From contig JACOYM010000030.1 of assembly GCA_016181905.1 (NCBI GenBank), positions 1 through 8,323 of the forward strand: a stretch of DNA of 8,323 nucleotides, given 5' to 3'. A program made the translations under genes and the position numbers. Below, piece by piece: positions 5,897 to 8,323 of this stretch (its first letter is position 1; each line of letters opens with the position of its first letter). This DNA comes from Candidatus Pacearchaeota archaeon (lineage in GTDB: Archaea > Nanobdellota > Nanobdellia > Pacearchaeales > GW2011-AR1). A model generated the notes under the pieces. It was not told the origin of the DNA. It searched no databases and saw nothing but the letters and a program-made list of their open reading frames with translations.

Positions 5897-6844
5897 TCAA
5901 ATCCTTTCAAAAAAGTCAGCAAGAGGATTTTCAAACTCTTTTTCCAGTTTTTTCAGCCTTCTTAGCTGCTCATTGTCAAGTTCCAACTTTTCATTGCCGC
6001 CCTCTTTTTGAATTAATTTTTCTCTTATTTTTTCTGTTAGTTCTTCAATTTCAAGCTCTCTTTGAAGTTCTCTTTCAATCTCTTCCTTATGAACATCAAA
6101 AATCTCCCTTAGTGATACCCATATCTCATCAAAATGCCTTTCTTGGTCAAGCCAGAGTTTTGACTGGTTCTCAAGATGCAGCAGCGGGATAAATGTAAGA
6201 AGTTTCTCTTCTTTGTCATTTCCTGCAAGCTCGGAAAACCTTAATCTTTGTATCGGCTTCTGAACCTTAAACAAGCCTTTTATCTTGGAATATACCTCTT
6301 GTATCTTGTCGCTTATGTTTATCTTTCTTTTAGGCAGAACAATAGATGTTTCACGCAGCCTGATTTTGCCTGAAATTTCCCTTTTAATCCTTCTCCCTTC
6401 TGTTTTTATTGCCTTGTCCAGCGCAGTTATCAGTTCCTGCAGCGTGACCTTTCTTGAGCGCGGCAGGGGCGTTCTGGGGTAGAGTACAGGTATCTCATTC
6501 TCATCTATATCTATTCTTTCTCTGGTGTAATCTTTCTTCTCTTCCCTGCCGAAAAGTATGTCATCAAGGCTTCTGATATACTTGTTCAGGAGGATTTCAG
6601 ACTTTATCCTCAAAAGAAGGGCAGCAGCCAAAAGTACCTTGCTGCTTATAAAGAAGTTAGCCTCCTCAAACTCGCGGATTTTCTCAAGATACCTCTGAGT
6701 CAGCATTGTTATATCTATGTCCCAAGGGTCAAGCTGCTCTGTATTTATAAGCTCATAAATAATAGACTGCCAGCTATAATCGTCATTCGTGAGAATCTCA
6801 TAAAACTGCTCCTGCCCTATTTTGATGCTCTCTTTTCCTTCCAT
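5897..6844 (-). CDS. scpA: ScpA-like kleisin (segregation and condensation protein A)
   Basis: 315 residues. The N-terminal kleisin domain is clear: WQSIIYELINTEQLDPWDIDITMLTQRYLEKI (25-56) and FISSKVLLAAALLLRIKSEILL (65-86) match the SMC-neck-binding helices of ScpA. A variable, charged linker follows (about 90-200). The C-terminal winged-helix part is around 201-245 (RLRFSELAGNDKEEKLLTFIPLLHLENQSKLWLDQ...FDEIWV). Residues 250-313 are an extra highly charged, probably coiled-coil tail, which makes the protein longer than the usual 230-270 residues. Role in the family: bridges SMC heads in the condensin-like complex that organises chromosomes. No smc or scpB gene is in the window. The start ATG has no ribosome-binding site but a TATA box about 27 nt upstream, so it is probably leaderless. 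Confidence 0.88.
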   Translation of the reverse strand: MEGKESIKIGQEQFYEILTNDDYSWQSIIYELINTEQLDPWDIDITMLTQRYLEKIREFEEANFFISSKVLLAAALLLRIKSEILLNKYIRSLDDILFGREEKKDYTRERIDIDENEIPVLYPRTPLPRSRKVTLQELITALDKAIKTEGRRIKREISGKIRLRETSIVLPKRKINISDKIQEVYSKIKGLFKVQKPIQRLRFSELAGNDKEEKLLTFIPLLHLENQSKLWLDQERHFDEIWVSLREIFDVHKEEIERELQRELEIEELTEKIREKLIQKEGGNEKLELDNEQLRRLKKLEKEFENPLADFFERI

Positions 6845-6863
6845 ATAATTAAAGGGAGCAATT

Positions 6864-6876
6864 AAATTTATAAACC
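6864..6876 (-). promoter_or_regulatory. TATA box of the kleisin gene
   Basis: On the minus strand the sequence reads GGTTTATAAATTT, centred about 26 nt from the ATG at 6844. This predicts a leaderless transcript, in line with the lack of a ribosome-binding site. Confidence 0.6.
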
Positions 6877-6950
6877 CTTCTTAATAACTAGTGTGCTGGT
6901 AGCGCCTTTAAAAAGGAATACATGATGTAATTTTTTAATAGTAACAAAAC

Positions 6951-6965
6951 CGAAAGATTTAAATA
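6951..6965 (+). promoter_or_regulatory. Strong BRE/TATA promoter driving the gene-free hairpin region
   Basis: CGAAAGATTTAAATA is a very good archaeal promoter, yet no open reading frame of useful length follows it on the plus strand; the first ATG downstream (7067) is closed after six codons. The transcript should start near 6987. This is the main reason to think that the next 380 bases make an RNA. It is divergent from the kleisin promoter. Confidence 0.65.
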
Positions 6966-7004
6966 CTCTTGATACTATAATATCTATCACCTCTTTTTAC
7001 CCAG

Positions 7005-7050
7005 AAGAGGCAGTTTAGCATATCTTTTTGACCTTGCTAAAAGGCCTCTT
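7005..7050 (+). other. Long 5' hairpin of the candidate RNA
   Basis: AAGAGGC (7005-7011) pairs with GCCTCTT (7044-7050), then an AG/AG internal loop, then TTTAGCA (7014-7020) pairs with TGCTAAA (7035-7041) around a 14-nt loop. That is 14 base pairs in all. The same AAGAGG (7005-7010) can instead pair with CCTCTT at 6990-6995. Confidence 0.55.
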
Positions 7051-7114
7051 CGAGGGTTTTATAATCATGTTTCTTAAGGAAATTTAAGAAAATATAGACT
7101 TGTTCTATATTTCT

Positions 7115-7155
7115 CGGAGATTATAGCCATTTATTACTTAGTATCTGGCTCTCCG
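7115..7155 (+). repeat. Bulged hairpin motif alpha, copy 1
   Basis: Outer stem CGGAG (7115-7119) with CTCCG (7151-7155). A 5-nt bulge, ATTAT, lies at 7120-7124. Inner stem AGCCA (7125-7129) pairs with TGGCT (7146-7150). The loop TTTATTACTTAGTATC is 16 nt. Bulge, inner stem and loop recur at 7320-7359 with a different outer stem. Confidence 0.65.
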
Positions 7156-7183
7156 AATTCATAATATCTGAAGATTTTTATTG

Positions 7184-7245
7184 CTCAAACTGGGTGCAAT
7201 GCCCCGTAGCTTGCTACGATTTTTAGTTCGTCGTCCCAGTTTGAG
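7184..7245. repeat. 11-bp inverted repeat enclosing a CTTG hairpin
   Basis: CTCAAACTGGG (7184-7194) pairs perfectly with CCCAGTTTGAG (7235-7245). Inside it CGTAG-CTTG-CTACG (7205-7218) is a second hairpin, member 1 of the CTTG family. In this two-stage shape it resembles REP-type palindromes or ends of IS200/IS605-type elements, but no transposase gene or flanking duplication is visible. Confidence 0.55.
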
Positions 7246-7249
7246 GCTT

Positions 7250-7287
7250 AAAAAATACCCCACAGCTTGCTGTGGCTGGGATTTTTT
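7250..7287. repeat. CTTG hairpin, member 2, in an A-run/T-run stem
   Basis: CCACAG-CTTG-CTGTGG (7260-7275) is extended by CC/GG (7258-7259/7279-7280) and an A6T/AT6 outer stem (7250-7256/7281-7287). The T6 could act as a terminator for the plus-strand RNA. Compared with 7205-7218, two stem base pairs differ and both differences are compensated. Confidence 0.5.
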
Positions 7288-7295
7288 ATTTAATA

Positions 7296-7319
7296 AAAAA
7301 GCCCTATTTTCGGCTTTTT
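7296..7319. terminator. Bidirectional terminator hairpin
   Basis: AAAAAGCC (7296-7303) pairs with GGCTTTTT (7312-7319) around an 8-nt loop. The T-run on each strand means it could end both the plus-strand RNA and the minus-strand membrane-gene operon that ends at 7395. Confidence 0.55.
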
Positions 7320-7359
7320 AGTGGATTACAGCCATTTATTTTTAGTATCTGGTTCCACT
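7320..7359 (+). repeat. Bulged hairpin motif alpha, copy 2
   Basis: Outer stem AGTGG (7320-7324) with CCACT (7355-7359). The 5-nt bulge is ATTAC (7325-7329). Inner stem AGCCA (7330-7334) pairs with TGGTT (7350-7354), including one G-U pair. The loop TTTATTTTTAGTATC is 15 nt. A T-run (to 7363) follows the stem directly, so this copy could also form the 3' end of the RNA. Confidence 0.65.
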
Positions 7360-7394
7360 TTTTCATACTTCTTGAAGCTGTTTTTGCCATAAAA

Positions 7395-7547
7395 TTATGC
7401 CCCTTTGGCGAATATTACAATTGCCCAGATTGCTATCAATAAAGCCAATACATATTGCAGGTAACCTGGCCAATTCAAGAGTTCTGTCAGGGCAATTAAT
7501 ACTGCCGCAAGTATGGCTCCTGAACCCATTATTATTTTTGAAGACAT
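7395..7547 (-). CDS. Small hydrophobic protein with two predicted membrane helices
   Basis: 50 residues, MSSKIIMGSGAILAAVLIAL...AKGA. Residues 5-24 and 31-47 are hydrophobic and separated by a short ELLNWPGYL turn, so it is probably a helical hairpin in the membrane. The start is well supported: a purine-rich AAAGGGGGTGGG (7563-7552) sits just upstream, and the start is 15 nt after the stop of the DUF998-like gene, with which it is probably co-transcribed. It ends in a basic residue near the C-terminus (AKGA). I do not recognise a family; tiny membrane proteins of this sort are common and mostly uncharacterised in small-genome archaea. Confidence 0.65.
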   Translation of the reverse strand: MSSKIIMGSGAILAAVLIALTELLNWPGYLQYVLALLIAIWAIVIFAKGA

Positions 7548-7562
7548 TTTTCCCACCCCCTT

Positions 7563-8162
7563 TCAGTTTTTATTTGAATTCGTATTCTTGTATAATGATA
7601 TTGCAATTAACATTATTATTATATATGGCAGTGTTAATGATGCTCTCTGGTAAATCCCAAAGTAAGGAAGCTCTCCACTAGGAAATGCCCGCTGATAACT
7701 TAAATACAGGCTGGCCGGGCCAAGAAGAATTATAGGCAATATCAGCCATCTAAATCTTTTGTTTATTGCAAACTCAAAAAGCAACAGGAAAACAGCAATG
7801 CCTATTGGTATAAATGGGTAATTTGCAAAAAAATTGTGCAATTCCCCTGCTAATGTGTAAAGCCCGCCTTTAGATGGCCCTTGAAAGAGAGATACTAAAT
7901 ATACCATAAACCCCCCAATAATCAAGAATATTCCTGCTGTTTTTCCAGGAATATTCAGCAGCTTTGACCTAAAAACACCATAGCCAAATATCATTGTTAA
8001 AACACCCCACAAACTAAAACCAAAAACATTTACTAGTATTCGAATTGGGCTTTCATAGCCTCCAAGATAACTAACTCCTGTTGTTAAAAGATTATATCCC
8101 GGATACATTAGAGGAAATACAAGCCAGAATAAAATTACAAAAAGAGGGAGAATTATATGCAA
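7563..8162 (-). CDS. DUF998-like multi-pass membrane protein (start uncertain)
   Basis: About 199 residues from the TTG at 8162-8160. The first helix, IILPLFVILFWLVFPLMYPGYN, is followed by LLTTGVSYLGGYESP, which resembles the conserved segment after helix 1 of DUF998 proteins (GY-N-L-T--S-LG). About five more hydrophobic helices follow, near ILVNVFGFSLWGVL, TAGIFLIIGGFMVYLVSLF, YPFIPIGIAVFLLLFEFAI, WLILPIILLGPASLYL and LPYIIIMLIAISLY. The frame is open to an ATG at 8294, but those extra 44 residues are antisense to the well-supported nucleotidyltransferase gene at 8157 and look hydrophilic and unrelated to the family, so I reject them. Other TTG codons (8192, 8186) are possible. DUF998 function is unknown. 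The small membrane gene follows 15 nt downstream. Confidence 0.68.
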   Translation of the reverse strand: MHIILPLFVILFWLVFPLMYPGYNLLTTGVSYLGGYESPIRILVNVFGFSLWGVLTMIFGYGVFRSKLLNIPGKTAGIFLIIGGFMVYLVSLFQGPSKGGLYTLAGELHNFFANYPFIPIGIAVFLLLFEFAINKRFRWLILPIILLGPASLYLSYQRAFPSGELPYFGIYQRASLTLPYIIIMLIAISLYKNTNSNKN

Positions 8163-8323
8163 AAAGACCGCCAGTCTCCAGTTCAAGAGCAAGTTCTTAA
8201 AGAAATAACCCAACTTCTTCAGAGATCCAAGGTTCCATATATGGTTACCGGAGCGCTGAGCGTAATTTTTTACGGAAGACCTCGTGCGTCCCATGATATT
8301 GATTTTGTTATCGAAGCAAAAAA
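8157..8323 (+). CDS. Nucleotidyltransferase-fold protein, N-terminal part (cut by window edge)
   Basis: The plus-strand frame from ATG 8157 is open to the right edge, 55 complete codons. After a helix, EQVLKEITQLLQRS, comes VPYMVTGALSVIFYGRPRASHDIDFVIEAK. This is the hallmark of the minimal nucleotidyltransferase fold in the DUF6036/AbiEii-like group: a G-A/G-S turn, then GRPR and a metal-binding D-I-D pair (residues about 47-49). A strong ribosome-binding site, AGAGGGAG (8143-8150), precedes the ATG by 6 nt, which fixes the start. Such proteins may transfer a nucleotide to a protein, RNA or small molecule and some are toxins of toxin-antitoxin or abortive-infection pairs; which applies cannot be told from this fragment. 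It is head-to-head with the DUF998-like gene, overlapping by about 6 nt if the TTG start there is right. Confidence 0.75.
   Translation, partial: MQKDRQSPVQEQVLKEITQLLQRSKVPYMVTGALSVIFYGRPRASHDIDFVIEAK

Larger units (their letters stand above)
6987..7364 (+). ncRNA. Candidate structured non-coding RNA, family not recognised
   Basis: No gene is seen on either strand between 6845 and 7394. The plus strand has a strong promoter at 6951-6965 and then a chain of hairpins: 7005-7050, 7070-7091 (TTTCTTAA/TTAAGAAA), 7092-7110 (ATATAGA/TCTATAT), 7115-7155, 7184-7245, 7258-7280, 7296-7319 and 7320-7359. The hairpins at 7115 and 7320 are copies of one motif with compensatory changes. One of those changes is a G-U pair on the plus strand that would be an A-C mismatch on the minus strand, which favours plus-strand RNA. 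Ends are inferred: start from the promoter, 3' end at the T5 run after 7359, or earlier at 7282-7287 or 7315-7319. I looked for RNase P RNA, SRP RNA, H/ACA and C/D hallmarks and did not find them. Confidence 0.5.

Noticed and set aside
6285..6482. Hydrophobic plus-strand frame inside the kleisin gene
   Set aside because: Antisense shadow of the Glu/Lys-rich kleisin linker; apparent hydrophobicity is the complement of charged codons.
7120..7129. Kink-turn in the alpha motif
   Set aside because: The bulge is 5 nt and is not followed by tandem G-A/A-G pairs, which a kink-turn needs.
7115..7359. CRISPR array or integron attC sites
   Set aside because: Only two copies, irregular spacing and no spacer-repeat regularity; no attC-type core sites or integrase.
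6987..7364. RNase P RNA, SRP RNA or H/ACA guide RNA
   Set aside because: I see no GAGGAAAGTC-like P4 element, no GNAR-tipped SRP helix 8, and no ANA box after a pocketed hairpin. A divergent form cannot be fully excluded by eye.
7397..7681. 94-codon plus-strand frame
   Set aside because: It is antisense to the small membrane gene and the end of the DUF998-like gene, both with better start signals and family character.
8163..8294. N-terminal 44 residues of the longest frame for the DUF998-like protein
   Set aside because: They are antisense to the nucleotidyltransferase gene, which has a clear motif and ribosome-binding site.

Overview
This AT-rich window reads as archaeal chromosome, most likely from a small-genome DPANN-type lineage (Woesearchaeota/Pacearchaeota-like). 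The lineage is my inference from gene content and promoter style, not from a phylogeny. Archaeal signs are a TrmB-family regulator, BRE/TATA promoters of the form CGAAAG-N-TTTAAATA or CGAAAGCTATAT, several leaderless or near-leaderless starts, an XPD/Rad3-type helicase, an ScpA-type kleisin, an aKMT-like methyltransferase and a tRNA-His with no encoded CCA.

Layout. 1-503 (-): 5' two thirds of a TrmB-family regulator, cut by the window edge. 504-639: divergent control region with two TATA boxes and a tttgttg-N12-caacaaa inverted repeat. 640-1780 (+): three small genes of unknown function, each overlapping the next by ATGA and so probably translationally coupled. 1923-3800 (+): XPD/DinG-like SF2 helicase. 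3821-3889: intergenic segment with crossing inverted repeats. 3949-4021 (+): tRNA-His(GTG), followed by hisS (4126-5307) and a membrane-anchored aKMT-like lysine methyltransferase (5309-5818), the last two in one operon. 5897-6844 (-): ScpA-like kleisin, convergent with the hisS operon. 6845-7394: about 550 bp with no gene but full of hairpins, preceded by the best-looking promoter in the window. 7395-8162 (-): DUF998-like membrane protein followed by a 50-residue two-helix membrane protein. 8157-8323 (+): start of a nucleotidyltransferase-fold protein, cut by the right edge.

Most unusual item. Between scpA and the membrane genes is a candidate structured non-coding RNA, about 6987-7364 (+). 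It carries two copies of a bulged hairpin (7115-7155 and 7320-7359). The 5-nt bulge (ATTAY), the inner stem and the loop are conserved, while the outer 5-bp stem has changed completely yet still pairs (CGGAG/CTCCG versus AGTGG/CCACT). Between them lie two copies of a second hairpin family with a CTTG loop and compensatory stem changes, giving an order of alpha-beta-beta-alpha. I do not recognise it as RNase P, SRP, H/ACA or C/D RNA. The second item of interest is the coupled three-gene operon divergent from the TrmB regulator.

Links between genes. hisS and the neighbouring tRNA-His form a cognate synthetase-tRNA pair, and the tRNA has the expected G-1:C73 pair. The helicase and kleisin belong to DNA maintenance and chromosome organisation. 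The TrmB regulator probably controls itself and/or the divergent three-gene operon.
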